A DNA stretch of 64,000 bases from Nocardia alni (GCF_019038435.1 NZ_JAGPOX010000034.1:1-64000); one strand, 5' to 3'; counted from the first letter of the stretch, positions 16,711-25,778 are shown. Numbers and translations are program-made. Notes: a model not told the origin generated them from the letters alone.

Positions 16711-16860
16711 ATCGACAGAGCCCGTGGCATTTCGGACTGCCGCGACCGACCACGACGGTGGTCGTCGTCCGGACAGCAAGCTATCCCCTTCGACCAGATC
16801 CTCGCGGGGCGGTAGTGTCGATCGGCAGATCATCTCCGGTCTCGTCCAAGGAGCGATCAG

Positions 16861-19674
16861 GTGAACGACCTACTGCCCCCGACCGGGCGCACGGTACACG
16901 CCCTGGACCGGCGTGGCTATGTCCGCGACTGGCTCAGCGTGCCGGTCTGGTCGACGCCGTGCCGGGATCTGGACCTCGTGCTCGAGGCCACGGGCAGTCC
17001 GTGGGGCCAGGACGGGCGCTGGGTGCTGACCAACGGTCCCGACGTCGCGCCGCTCAAACGGCGGCTCTACCAGATCCATCCGCTCGATGTCGGCCAGCCG
17101 ATGCCGCAGGTGTGCGAGGGCGCGGACTTTTCCTGGGACTCGCAGGGGCAGCGGCGCGAATCGCGTTGGGAGCGTCGGCACGTCGGCGCGGACGGACTGC
17201 TGGATTGGAGCGAGTTCTGCTTCACCCCGCAGTACCGCCAGGCGATCGCCGCGACCGTGCTGGAGGTCGACCAGGCCGAGTACCGGGTCCTCGAGGTGAG
17301 CTGCACCGGTCCGGCGGCACTGTTCGCCGACGGTGAGCTGCTGTGGCAGAGCGATGATTTCAGCTATATGGAACCGTATCGCGACCAGGTCCGGGTACGG
17401 CTGCGCTCGGGCGCGACCACCATACATCTGCTCACCTGGCAGGTCGCGTTCCGGGAGTGCCGTCACGTGGCGAGCCTGCGGATCGACGGCCTGCCGGTCC
17501 GGGTGGTCATCCCCTCCCCCGAAGCCGACGAATACCGTGCCGCCACAGCGGAACACCTGCTCGACGCGGTCGGCATCGGCCCGTGGGCCAGCCCCGACGG
17601 GACCGTCCGGATGAGCGGTCCGGTCGGCGCGCGGTACGAAGTGATCACCGCCGGCGGCCGGATACAGGAGGTGGAGATCACCGACGAGGCAGCGATCGTA
17701 CCTATCGTCGAAAGTTCCAGCGCGATAGCCGAATCGGCCGACGCCGCGAGCGGGACGCCCGGGGGCGCCGATCCGTCGTACGGCCTCGCCGCGACGGACG
17801 CGACCGCCTCGATGCTCGCGACCGGCGAAACGGTGCTGACCGTGCGAGTCCCGGACCCCATGGCGCCGGTGACGCGACAGTTGCGGGCGGCCCGTGTGCC
17901 GGAGAACTATCGTTCCGGCCCCGGCGACACCGACCCGGCGCAGTGGCGATCGGAACTGCTGCGGCATGTCGCCGCGGGCGTGCCCGGCGTGGCCCGGGCG
18001 CTGGCTCGCCACGCGCTCGACCCGCACGCCAAAATCGCCGACGACGACCTCGCACCGGCGTTGCGGATGATCGAATCCCGATCCGACTGCGCCGATTTCG
18101 AGGCGCTGGCGCTGGTGCATCTGCGACAGCGGCTCGGCGACGACGTGTGGACCACCGACCAGCACGAGCGGGTGCGGCGCGCGTTACTGGGGTTCAAGTA
18201 CTGGATCGACCAGCCCGGCCTGGACGCCATGTGCTACTTCACCGAGAACCACCAGTTCGTCTGGCACACCGCCGAAACCCTGGTGGGTGAGCTGTTTCCG
18301 GACGAGATGTTCACCAATACGGGCCGCACCGGGCGCGAGCACGCCGACCACGGCCGCGGCCTGGCCCAGGAGTGGATGCGCCGCAAGCTATCCGGCGGTT
18401 TCAGCGAATTCGACTCCAACGCCTACCTGGCCATCGACGCGCTGGCCCTGGTGTCCTGGGTCGAATTCGCCGGGGACTACCGGATGCGGCGGCTGGCCGA
18501 GGCCCTGCTGGACAAGGCGCTACTCACCCTGGCGTGCAACTCGTGGCGCGGGATTCACGGCGCCGCGCACGGCCGCTCGTATGTGCCCACGCTGCGCTCG
18601 TCCCGGTTCGAGGAGACCGCGCCGATCATGTGGACACTCTGGGGCGCAGGGGCTTTGAACTCGGCGGTACTGCCCGCGACCGTGCTGGCCACCGCCGATC
18701 GCTATCGGATGCCCGAGCTGATCGGGGAGATCGCCGCGACGCCGCCGCAGGAGTGGGACGGCCGCCAGGTGTATCGCGGCCGGTACCGGCCCGAACACGA
18801 TCTGCTCTCCCGACCCTACGGCTCGGACCTGCGCGTGTGGCGCACGCCCGACGCGATGCTCTCCAGCGTGCAGGACTACCGATCCGGTTTGCCCGGACTC
18901 CAGGAACACATCTGGGGCGCTACGCTCGGACCCGAGGTCCAGGTGTTCGCCACCCATCCGGCCGCGGACAGCACCTCGTCCTCGGCTCGTCCCAACGCCT
19001 GGGCGGGACAGCGCATTCTGCCCCGAGCGCATCAGCACCGCGATACCGTCCTTGTGCTGCACCAGGTTCCGGACGACGATCCGTTCGGCTCGACCCATGT
19101 CTGGTTCCCCACACCACATCTGGAGGAGTGGACCGAACGCGGCCCGTGGCTCGCGGGACGCGTCGAGGCAGGATATGTCGCGGTCGCGACGGCAGGGGGC
19201 CTACGGCCGTGCACCACCGGCGACGAGGCCTATCAGGCCTGGTTGCCGCGCGGGGCAGGTCTCGGCTATGTCGTCACCGTCGGGCGAGCCGCCACCGACG
19301 GCTCGTTCACCGAATTCGTCGCCGCCCTGAACGATCCGGAATTCGAGCCGGATTGCGTGCAGTGGCGGACCAGGGACGGGCGCAGACTGTCGCTGCGCTG
19401 GCCGGGCGCGTTCACCGTGAACGATTCGGCGCCGATGGAACCCGCGCAAGGCCCGCCGCATCTCGACAATCCGGCCGTGCGCCTGCCCTTCGGCGCGGAC
19501 AGCCTCGAGGCCGAGTGGAACGGCCGGCGCCTGGTGCTGGACCTGGCCGAGGGCCGCCGCATCGAACCGGCCAGTTCGGTCCTGCCGCGCCGCCGGTCCG
19601 GCGACGGCGCCCCCGACCCCAACGGCCGCTTCACGCTGCCGGACGGTTGGGAAAAGCGCCGTGCCGCCCGATGA
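16861..19674 (+). CDS. Large uncharacterised protein, putative (alpha/alpha)6-type carbohydrate-active enzyme
   Basis: A 937-residue protein without signal peptide or membrane span, so cytoplasmic. The first 230 residues are beta-rich and include a galactose-binding-like sandwich (VSCTGPAALFADGELLWQ, then VRVRLRSGATTIHLLTWQ). From about 430 to 620 it is helical, with repeated aromatic and acidic motifs: YFTENHQFVWHTAETLVGELFPDEMF, GFSEFDSNAYLAIDALALVSWVEFAGDY and an AHGRSY loop. Such repeats suit an (alpha/alpha)6 toroid as in polysaccharide lyases and unsaturated-uronyl hydrolases. The C-terminal third is again beta-rich. No named CAZy family is recognised. GTG start with AAGGAG. The next gene overlaps by 14 bases, so both act in one pathway. 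Confidence 0.7.
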   Translation: MNDLLPPTGRTVHALDRRGYVRDWLSVPVWSTPCRDLDLVLEATGSPWGQDGRWVLTNGPDVAPLKRRLYQIHPLDVGQPMPQVCEGADFSWDSQGQRRESRWERRHVGADGLLDWSEFCFTPQYRQAIAATVLEVDQAEYRVLEVSCTGPAALFADGELLWQSDDFSYMEPYRDQVRVRLRSGATTIHLLTWQVAFRECRHVASLRIDGLPVRVVIPSPEADEYRAATAEHLLDAVGIGPWASPDGTVRMSGPVGARYEVITAGGRIQEVEITDEAAIVPIVESSSAIAESADAASGTPGGADPSYGLAATDATASMLATGETVLTVRVPDPMAPVTRQLRAARVPENYRSGPGDTDPAQWRSELLRHVAAGVPGVARALARHALDPHAKIADDDLAPALRMIESRSDCADFEALALVHLRQRLGDDVWTTDQHERVRRALLGFKYWIDQPGLDAMCYFTENHQFVWHTAETLVGELFPDEMFTNTGRTGREHADHGRGLAQEWMRRKLSGGFSEFDSNAYLAIDALALVSWVEFAGDYRMRRLAEALLDKALLTLACNSWRGIHGAAHGRSYVPTLRSSRFEETAPIMWTLWGAGALNSAVLPATVLATADRYRMPELIGEIAATPPQEWDGRQVYRGRYRPEHDLLSRPYGSDLRVWRTPDAMLSSVQDYRSGLPGLQEHIWGATLGPEVQVFATHPAADSTSSSARPNAWAGQRILPRAHQHRDTVLVLHQVPDDDPFGSTHVWFPTPHLEEWTERGPWLAGRVEAGYVAVATAGGLRPCTTGDEAYQAWLPRGAGLGYVVTVGRAATDGSFTEFVAALNDPEFEPDCVQWRTRDGRRLSLRWPGAFTVNDSAPMEPAQGPPHLDNPAVRLPFGADSLEAEWNGRRLVLDLAEGRRIEPASSVLPRRRSGDGAPDPNGRFTLPDGWEKRRAAR

Positions 19675-20758
19675 CCTGACCTCGTCCCGCGAGGCCGCGC
19701 CGCCACTGCCGCCGCTGACCGGCCTGACGCCTACCAGGCTCCTCGAACTCGGCGAGCGGGTGGTGGCGGGAACCTGGAAAACCGGACTGCCGTCATGGTT
19801 CTGGGGTGAAGGGGTATGCCTGCTCGGCATGATTCGCTACGCCCGGGCGCGCGAGTTGCCGATCCCCGACGAGGTCGTGGGATGGCTGCGGAATCAGCGC
19901 GGCGCCGGGATCGCCATCACCCACGTCAACAATCTGGCCCCCGGTACGGCGGCGATGCTCGCCGCCGCCGACCACCCCGATCTGGCCGATATCGCCGATG
20001 AGCTGGCGCGGTGGTTACGCGAATCACCCGACGCGACAAGGGCTCCGGGCGGCGCGCTGGAGCACTGGCCGGGCGGAGTGTGGGCGGACACCACGTTCAT
20101 GGCCGGGGTGTTCCTAGGTCATCTCGGCGAATACCGTGGTGACGCAACACTGGTCACCGAATTCGGCACACAGCTTCTCGCCCATGCCGACATCCTCCAG
20201 GACCCGGCTACCGGACTGTTCGCGCACGGTTCGCATCGCGGCGAGACGATCCGATGTCACTGGGGTCGTGGCAATGCCTGGTACGCACTGGCCGCGGTCG
20301 AGTACCTCGAACTCGCGGCACGCCAACGGGTCGCGGTCCCACCGGATCAACGACAACGGGTGACCGAATCCCTGCTGCGCCAACTGTCCTGGCTCGCTGA
20401 CCATCAGCCCGGGCACGGTGTGTGGAGCGTTCTGGTCGACGAGCAGCCCGAGAACGCCGGAATCCTGGAGACCTCCGCCGCAGCGGGCCTGGGCGCGGCG
20501 ATGCTGCGTGCGGCCGCGGTGATTCCCCACTGCCCCGCCGAGATCGCCGCCGCAGGATGGCGAGCGGTGTGCGGTTCGCTGGCCTACGTCGACACCGAGG
20601 GCCTGCTGACCCGCGTCAGCGCTGGTACCGTCCTGCAGCTTATCCCCTTCGGCTACAGCGTCATCCGCGACGACCGCCCCCAGCCCTGGGGCCAGGGCCT
20701 GGCCCTGCACGCGATCGCCGCCGCCCTCACGGCGCTGCGGCACGGCACAGCGCCGTGA
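19661..20758 (+). CDS. Glycoside hydrolase family 88/105-like protein
   Basis: A 365-residue (alpha/alpha)6-barrel protein resembling unsaturated glucuronyl/rhamnogalacturonyl hydrolases, which add water to the 4,5-double bond left by polysaccharide lyases. Visible motifs are PSWFWGEGVCLLGMIRYAR, the Asp-bearing WADTTFMAGVFLGHLGEY (position of the catalytic Asp in YteR) and RCHWGRGNAWYALAAVEYLEL, matching the WxRGNxW signature. No export signal, so it acts on imported products. The GTG start lies within the end of the 937-residue gene. Presence of such a hydrolase implies an unsaturated uronic-acid oligosaccharide as substrate; this is inference from family. Confidence 0.78.
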   Translation: MPPDDLTSSREAAPPLPPLTGLTPTRLLELGERVVAGTWKTGLPSWFWGEGVCLLGMIRYARARELPIPDEVVGWLRNQRGAGIAITHVNNLAPGTAAMLAAADHPDLADIADELARWLRESPDATRAPGGALEHWPGGVWADTTFMAGVFLGHLGEYRGDATLVTEFGTQLLAHADILQDPATGLFAHGSHRGETIRCHWGRGNAWYALAAVEYLELAARQRVAVPPDQRQRVTESLLRQLSWLADHQPGHGVWSVLVDEQPENAGILETSAAAGLGAAMLRAAAVIPHCPAEIAAAGWRAVCGSLAYVDTEGLLTRVSAGTVLQLIPFGYSVIRDDRPQPWGQGLALHAIAAALTALRHGTAP

Positions 20759-20828
20759 GCCACGGCGGCAATCCGAAACATCGTGTCCCTCATCGACACT
20801 CGTGCTGGATTCGGATACCGCCGATCCG

Positions 20829-22859
20829 TCAGGCGGACAGCATCTCCCGCAGCTTCGCGGTATCGATGACGTGCGCCCGGGACGGGAACACATTGTTCAC
20901 CAACGTCTCGTGCGCCTGCGAATCCGTATCCGCGACCGCGTCGGCCAGCACGAACACCCGATAGTCCCGGTCGGCGGCATCGATCAGCGTCGACAGCACC
21001 ACGCCGCTGGTGCTCACCCCGGACAACACCACGGTGTCGATCCCGCGATCGCGCAACTGCTCGTGCAGGTCGGTGGTGGAGATCCCGCCGAAGCGGATCT
21101 TGCGCACGACGACATCACCGTCCTGCGGCGCGATCCGGCCGTCGATCTGGGTGGCGTCCTCCTCGTGGTGCATCAGCTTCCCCGCTGCCACCTGGGAGAA
21201 GGTCTTGTTGGTATCCGGCACGGCCGACCAGTCGTCCTCGGTGAAGGCGACGCGGACGTAGCCGACGGTGCCGCCGGCGGCGCGCATATCGGCGATGGCG
21301 CCGCCGACTCGCTCCAGCAGGGCGTCGGAGTCCTCGAAGCGGGACAGGATTCCCTGCTGGAAGTCCATCGCCAACAGAGCGGTCTGCTTGGGGTCGATCG
21401 CCGGGATGGCGGGGGTACTCACGGGTGAATCTCCTTGTTGTATTTCATGATCCGGCGAGTCTCGCCGATTTCTCTCTCGGTTTCCGAGCTTGCGGTCCAG
21501 GACCGTGAGCAGCAGCACCACCACGCCCGCCGCGACGAGCACGAGGCCGAGGGTGTGCAGGCCGCCGTCGTCGACGCCGCCGCGGAACGCGAGGCTGCCG
21601 ATCACGGCCGAGACGATCGTTCCGAGATATCCGAAGGTCCGGAACAATCCGGAGGCCGTGCCGATCTGCTCGGGCGAGGCCTCCAGGTACAGGGCGGTCT
21701 GGTTGCCGACCGTGGTGGTCGCGGCGGTGACGCCGAAGATCAACGACACCAGCACGATCGCGAGGATCGGGCTGTGCGCGCCGAGCAGCATGATGCCGGC
21801 CGAACCGAGCAGCATGCTCACCGCCGAGACGATCAGCGGGCCGCGCACCAGATTGCGGCGGGACAGCGGGAACGACAGCAGCGCGGACACCGCGCCCATC
21901 GGCAACAGCAACAGCCCGGCCATCTCGGTGGAGACGCCGCGACCGGCCTCGATCCACTCGGTCACGCCGAACATCACCGTGTAGACCCCGATCAGGGTCA
22001 GGCCCTGGCGCAGATAGGTGCGAGTGAGCGCGCCGTTCGCGGCCAGACCGCGCAGGTCGATGAACGGCTGCTCGGTGCGCAGCTCCCACCACACCGTCGG
22101 CACGGCGAGCACGACGAAGACCGCGAGCGCGATCCAGTCCAGGTGCGGCAGCCCCATCAGGAAGATGATCAGCGAGGTCATGAACGCGGCGCAGCCGAGG
22201 ATGCCCAGCAGGTCGATCCGGGCGGCCAGCACCCGCCATCCCTCGCGTTCGCGCACCGGATCCCGCGGCACCCAGCGCACGGCCATCACCAGCGCGATGG
22301 CGGCGGCGGGCAGGTTGATCAGGAAGGCCCAGCGCCAGCCCGCCGCGCCGACCAGCACACCACCGATCGGCGGACCGACGGCCGCGGTGGCCATACCCGC
22401 GATCGCCAGGCCGCCCAGCACTGTGCCGGGCGGTGCGGCCAGTCCGGCGTCGGTCGCGCGGCGGCGCACCAGCACCATCGCCGAGGGGAACGCCGAGGAG
22501 GTTCCGGCGCCGATCAGCACACGGGCGGCGATCAGCAGCGGCAGACCGTGCGCGAGGCCGCCGACGACGCCGCCGAGCAGCACCAGCAGGATGCCGCCGA
22601 GGAAGACACGGCGCGGGCCGATCACCTCGGCCAGTTTGCCCGCGGTGGGCTGGGCGATGGCGCTGGCCAGATACAGCGCGGAGACCAGCACCGACGTGCT
22701 GCCGACGGGGACGTGTAGACTCGACGCGATCGGCACGAGCGCCGTCGCGATCAGGGAGCTGTTGATCGGATTGAGGCTGGAGCCGACATAGAGCGGGGCG
22801 GTGAACGTCCACGCGAAGGGTTCGCGCATCGGTTCACGCAAGGTCACGACCGAAGTCAT
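20829..22859 (-). CDS. MFS transporter fused in frame to an isochorismatase-family hydrolase
   Basis: One open frame of 676 residues. Residues 1-460 are a DHA2-like drug transporter (AQPTAGKLAEVIGPRRVFLGG, motif C in GPPIGGVLVGAAGWRWAFLINLP, 12 or more membrane segments). Residues about 490-676 are a cysteine hydrolase of the isochorismatase/nicotinamidase fold (LLAMDFQQGIL with the catalytic Asp, KIRFGGISTTDLHEQLRDRGIDTVVLSGVSTSGVVLSTLIDAAD). At the position of the usual catalytic Cys this last motif has SGVSTSG, so the nucleophile appears to be Ser, as in some inactive or altered members. A GTG at 21422 with AAGGAG could start the second part alone. Starts overlapping the MarR stop. Confidence 0.8.
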   Translation of the reverse strand: MTSVVTLREPMREPFAWTFTAPLYVGSSLNPINSSLIATALVPIASSLHVPVGSTSVLVSALYLASAIAQPTAGKLAEVIGPRRVFLGGILLVLLGGVVGGLAHGLPLLIAARVLIGAGTSSAFPSAMVLVRRRATDAGLAAPPGTVLGGLAIAGMATAAVGPPIGGVLVGAAGWRWAFLINLPAAAIALVMAVRWVPRDPVREREGWRVLAARIDLLGILGCAAFMTSLIIFLMGLPHLDWIALAVFVVLAVPTVWWELRTEQPFIDLRGLAANGALTRTYLRQGLTLIGVYTVMFGVTEWIEAGRGVSTEMAGLLLLPMGAVSALLSFPLSRRNLVRGPLIVSAVSMLLGSAGIMLLGAHSPILAIVLVSLIFGVTAATTTVGNQTALYLEASPEQIGTASGLFRTFGYLGTIVSAVIGSLAFRGGVDDGGLHTLGLVLVAAGVVVLLLTVLDRKLGNRERNRRDSPDHEIQQGDSPVSTPAIPAIDPKQTALLAMDFQQGILSRFEDSDALLERVGGAIADMRAAGGTVGYVRVAFTEDDWSAVPDTNKTFSQVAAGKLMHHEEDATQIDGRIAPQDGDVVVRKIRFGGISTTDLHEQLRDRGIDTVVLSGVSTSGVVLSTLIDAADRDYRVFVLADAVADTDSQAHETLVNNVFPSRAHVIDTAKLREMLSA
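21420..21436 (-). promoter_or_regulatory. Internal ribosome site and GTG start within the fusion
   Basis: On the minus strand AAGGAG (21431-21436) lies eight bases before the GTG at 21422-21420 that would encode VSTPAIPAI, the natural N-terminus of the isochorismatase part. A 7-base inverted repeat (CGGCGAG/CTCGCCG, 21453-21467) lies just upstream in the linker. Confidence 0.55.
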
Positions 22860-23326
22860 CTGGTGGGACCGTCTACTTCTCCTGCGGCCAGTCGTTCGAG
22901 CAGCTCGATGGTCTTGTCCAGGTCGCCCAGTTCCTCGGGGGCGATGAGCCTGTCGATCGCCCGGGTGAGATACGAGGCGCGATCCGCCTGCACCGTGCCG
23001 ATCAGCGCGATCGCGGACCGATCGGCACTGATCAGCTTCTTGCGGCCGTCCTGTGGATCGGGTTCGGCGCGCACCAGCCCGGCCTCCTTCAGCACGGTCA
23101 GGGTCTGTGCGACCGCCTGTGGAGTGACATGTTCGAGCGCGGCGAGCCTGGCCGCGGTCACCGGGCCCTGCTGGATCACCGTGAGCAGCACGGAGACCTG
23201 GGTGAGGGTCAGACCGGTCGAATGCATCCCGGATTCGGCGCGCAGTCGGTTGCGCAATCGCTTGATCGCGTCGTCGAGGCGCTGCGCCGTCAGCGCGGAC
23301 TGCTGAGCCGGGAGGTGTGCCTGCAT
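22856..23326 (-). CDS. MarR-family transcriptional regulator
   Basis: A 156-residue winged-helix regulator: LTLTQVSVLLTVIQQGPVTAARLAALEHVTPQAVAQTLTVLKEAGLVRAEPDPQDGRKKLISAD is standard MarR. Such proteins usually repress a neighbouring exporter and are released by phenolic ligands; here the fused MFS-isochorismatase gene overlaps it by four bases. ATG 23326 (MQAHLPAQQS) is preferred to the frame start at 23362, because a well-formed promoter ends seven bases before it, giving a leaderless transcript. Confidence 0.88.
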   Translation of the reverse strand: MQAHLPAQQSALTAQRLDDAIKRLRNRLRAESGMHSTGLTLTQVSVLLTVIQQGPVTAARLAALEHVTPQAVAQTLTVLKEAGLVRAEPDPQDGRKKLISADRSAIALIGTVQADRASYLTRAIDRLIAPEELGDLDKTIELLERLAAGEVDGPTR

Positions 23327-23333
23327 GACGGCC

Positions 23334-23386
23334 ACCCTAGAATTCAACAAGCAACTTGTCAAAGTTATCTGTTTAAGTTACTTGTC
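23334..23386 (-). promoter_or_regulatory. Promoter and operators of the MarR operon
   Basis: On the minus strand TTGACA (23362-23357), 17 bases, then TAGGGT (23339-23334), seven bases before the ATG. The palindrome ACAAG-CAA-CTTGT (23347-23359) overlaps the -35. ACTTGTC recurs at 23354-23360 and 23380-23386, 26 bases apart, suggesting two MarR dimer sites. Confidence 0.65.
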
Positions 23387-23454
23387 GAAATTGGGCGGGT
23401 AGGGGTCGTGCCGAAGCTCGCGTGTCGTCCGCCCGGCATGGGTACCGTGCGCAC

Positions 23455-24021
23455 ATGTCCTTCGTTATCGATAGTTCCCTGACGTGCTATCTGATGCCCG
23501 ACGATCACGACGCCGCGAAACAGCGCTTCCTGCAACTGGTCGCGGGCCCAGGTGAGACCTGGATCATCGCCTACACCTTCACCCTCCAGGACGCCACCGA
23601 CGAGTTGATCACCGCACACAACAACGGTGTCCGGCTGCATCTGTATCTGGACCATTCACAGTCCATCGGCCGCAGCGAGAAGCCGCTGCTGTCACAGCTT
23701 GTCGACGCCGGGGTGGAGGTCACCATCGGCACCAGCACCGCGGGCAGTGCGTATATCTGTCATACCAAGGGTTTCGCGGTCGACGCGAGCGGCGGGCCGC
23801 AGTGCTGGGAGGGGTCGGTGAACTTCTCCACCACCGGCTGGCAGCAGGTCAACACCGCGATGAATTTCAGCAATTCGACCTGGCGCGACCATTTCGTGGC
23901 CCAGTTCACCACCCTGCGCAACTACGCCTGGAGCCAGGAGCGCGACCTGCAGTTGATGTCGCAGCCACCCGCGGGGGTCGGCACGCCGGAGAGCTCACCG
24001 CTGGAGCTGTCCGTCGAGTAG
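23455..24021 (+). CDS. Phospholipase-D-like protein with a single HKD motif
   Basis: A 188-residue protein with one PLD-type catalytic motif, HTKGFAVD (HxKxxxxD), followed by WEGSVNFSTTGW. The N-terminal part (ETWIIAYTFTLQDATDELITAHNNGVRLHLYLDHSQSIG) is the usual PLD half-domain. A single motif implies a dimer, as in Nuc-type nucleases and mitochondrial PLD6-like enzymes. Substrate could be nucleic acid or lipid. No signal peptide. ATG at 23455 chosen; 33 further bases of open frame upstream lack a ribosome site. Neighbouring genes give no hint of function. Confidence 0.75.
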   Translation: MSFVIDSSLTCYLMPDDHDAAKQRFLQLVAGPGETWIIAYTFTLQDATDELITAHNNGVRLHLYLDHSQSIGRSEKPLLSQLVDAGVEVTIGTSTAGSAYICHTKGFAVDASGGPQCWEGSVNFSTTGWQQVNTAMNFSNSTWRDHFVAQFTTLRNYAWSQERDLQLMSQPPAGVGTPESSPLELSVE

Positions 24022-24068
24022 GCCCCGCTGCCATATCCCGGCTACGTCCCCTGGCAAAGTTCGGATCC

Positions 24069-25583
24069 ATGACGAACTCGACGGCCGTTGTCTCGCCGCT
24101 GGCCGCGCTCGCCCCCGACCTGCGCGCCGCGCTGACCCGCGCGCGGTACGACGCCGACACCCTGCTCGCGGTGCTCGGTGACGACGCGCACACCGCGCTG
24201 GGCCGCTCCGAACCGGTGCCGGTACGGCGCGCGGTCCGCGATGCGGGCGAGCTGGGCACGCTGGTGCGGCTGCTGCTGCTCGGCGATCCCGAACCCGAGA
24301 GTGCGGTGGCCGCCGCGCTCGCACCGCTGGACCTCGATCGCGCGGTCGCGGCCGGACTGCTGGAGCGCGACGGCGACCGGATTCGCGCCGCCCTGGATCT
24401 GCGCCCGCTGGACCTGGGCGGCGGCACCCGCTGGGTGATCTCGGACCTCGATGATTCGCTCCAGCGGCGCACCCTGACCGCCGAACACGTGCTGGGCGTC
24501 GGCCAGGCCTCGCTGTCGCTGCTGCGCGCTACCCCGACCGCGCCGGTCGATTCGGTGCTGGATCTGGGCACCGGCTGCGGCGTGCAGGCGGTGCACGCGG
24601 CCGGATACGCCCGCGCGGTCACCGGCACCGATGTCAGCGCACGGGCGCTGTGGCTCGCGCAGGCCACCGCCGCGCTGAACGAGCTGGACATCGAACTGCT
24701 CGAGGGCTCCTGGTTCGAGCCCGTCGCGGGGCGGCGCTTCGATCGCGTGGTGGCCAATCCCCCGTTCGTGGTCGGTCCCGCGCGGGTCGAGCACACCTAC
24801 CGTGATTCGGGCCTGGCCCTGGACGGCGCGAGCGAACTGGTCGTCTCCCAGGCCCCGGCGCTGCTGAAACCCGGCGGCCTGGCGACCATGCTGGCCTCCT
24901 GGGTGCATGTCGACGGACAGGACTGGCAGGCTCGGGTGTCCTCGTGGCTGCCCGATCACGGGGTGGACGCCTGGATCGTGCAGCGCGATATCGCCGATCC
25001 GGCCCTCTACGTGGGCACCTGGCTGCGCGATGCCGGACTGGATCCGCGCGACCCCGCGGCACAGGAACGCGCCGAGGCGTGGCTGGCCGCGTTCGACGCC
25101 GCCGAGGTCGAGGGCATCGGCTTCGGCTTCGTCTACCTGCGCGCGATCGACGGACCCACCGAACTGCTCGCCGAGGACCTCACGCACGCCTTCGACGATC
25201 CGCTCGGCGCGGAGGCCAGCGCCTATTTCGACCGCTCGGCCTGGCTGCGTACGGTGGCCTCGGATCCGGGTCTGGCCTGGTCCGCGCCGTTCGCCGTGGA
25301 GGCCGCGACCGCGCTGGAACGGGTCTACCTGCCCGGCGAGCAGGGGTGGACGCAGCAGGTCGCGCGCCTGCATCGCGGCGACGGTCCGCGCTGGCAACAC
25401 GAGGTGGACGACATCACTGCCGCGCTGCTAGCGGGAATGCGCCAGGACGGTCTGCCGTTGAACGAACTGGTCGAACTGCTCGCAGTCGGCCACACCGACG
25501 CGGAGGCGACACCCGAATTCCGCGCCGCCGCACTGACTGTCGTGACCGATCTGATTCGTCACGGACTGATTCGCCCCGCCTAG
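24069..25583 (+). CDS. Class I methyltransferase (NPPF type), DUF7059-like N-terminus
   Basis: A 504-residue SAM-dependent methyltransferase. Residues 1-150 are a helical N-terminal domain. SAM-binding motif I is VLDLGTGCGVQAVHAAGY (about 160-177) and the amino-group-methylating motif is VVANPPFVVGP, which marks enzymes acting on planar nitrogens of bases or on glutamine. The C-terminal 200 residues are an extra domain typical of actinobacterial members. PrmC- or RsmC-like action on a ribosomal or nucleic-acid target is plausible. It precedes sigB by 227 bases; mycobacteria have similar methyltransferases, but the target is not known. Confidence 0.82.
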   Translation: MTNSTAVVSPLAALAPDLRAALTRARYDADTLLAVLGDDAHTALGRSEPVPVRRAVRDAGELGTLVRLLLLGDPEPESAVAAALAPLDLDRAVAAGLLERDGDRIRAALDLRPLDLGGGTRWVISDLDDSLQRRTLTAEHVLGVGQASLSLLRATPTAPVDSVLDLGTGCGVQAVHAAGYARAVTGTDVSARALWLAQATAALNELDIELLEGSWFEPVAGRRFDRVVANPPFVVGPARVEHTYRDSGLALDGASELVVSQAPALLKPGGLATMLASWVHVDGQDWQARVSSWLPDHGVDAWIVQRDIADPALYVGTWLRDAGLDPRDPAAQERAEAWLAAFDAAEVEGIGFGFVYLRAIDGPTELLAEDLTHAFDDPLGAEASAYFDRSAWLRTVASDPGLAWSAPFAVEAATALERVYLPGEQGWTQQVARLHRGDGPRWQHEVDDITAALLAGMRQDGLPLNELVELLAVGHTDAEATPEFRAAALTVVTDLIRHGLIRPA

Positions 25584-25686
25584 TCCTGGTACTCCTCTGC
25601 ACCGGGCCGGTGATCACGATTCGGTCCGTCCCGGATCACGAGTGGAGAACGGATACGGCAGGCGTTCCCGGACGAGCTGCTTCTTA

Positions 25687-25712
25687 GGAACTTCTCAGAT
25701 GGGTAGGGCGAT
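25687..25712 (+). promoter_or_regulatory. Candidate stress-sigma promoter 1 upstream of sigB
   Basis: GGAAC at 25687-25691, 17 bases, then CGAT (25709-25712). This resembles ECF-type (SigE/SigH) -35 and -10 elements, weaker than the second copy. Confidence 0.4.
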
Positions 25713-25749
25713 AGCCGCAGCTCAACACGGTTTATTGCCGCGGTGGCGG

Positions 25750-25778
25750 GGAACTTTCCCACTGTCGGGTCCGTTGTT
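25750..25778 (+). promoter_or_regulatory. Candidate SigE/SigH-type promoter of sigB
   Basis: GGAAC at 25750-25754 is followed after 18 bases by GTTGTT (25773-25778). In mycobacteria sigB is transcribed from a SigE/SigH-dependent promoter of this form. It lies 33 bases before the sigB start. Confidence 0.65.
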
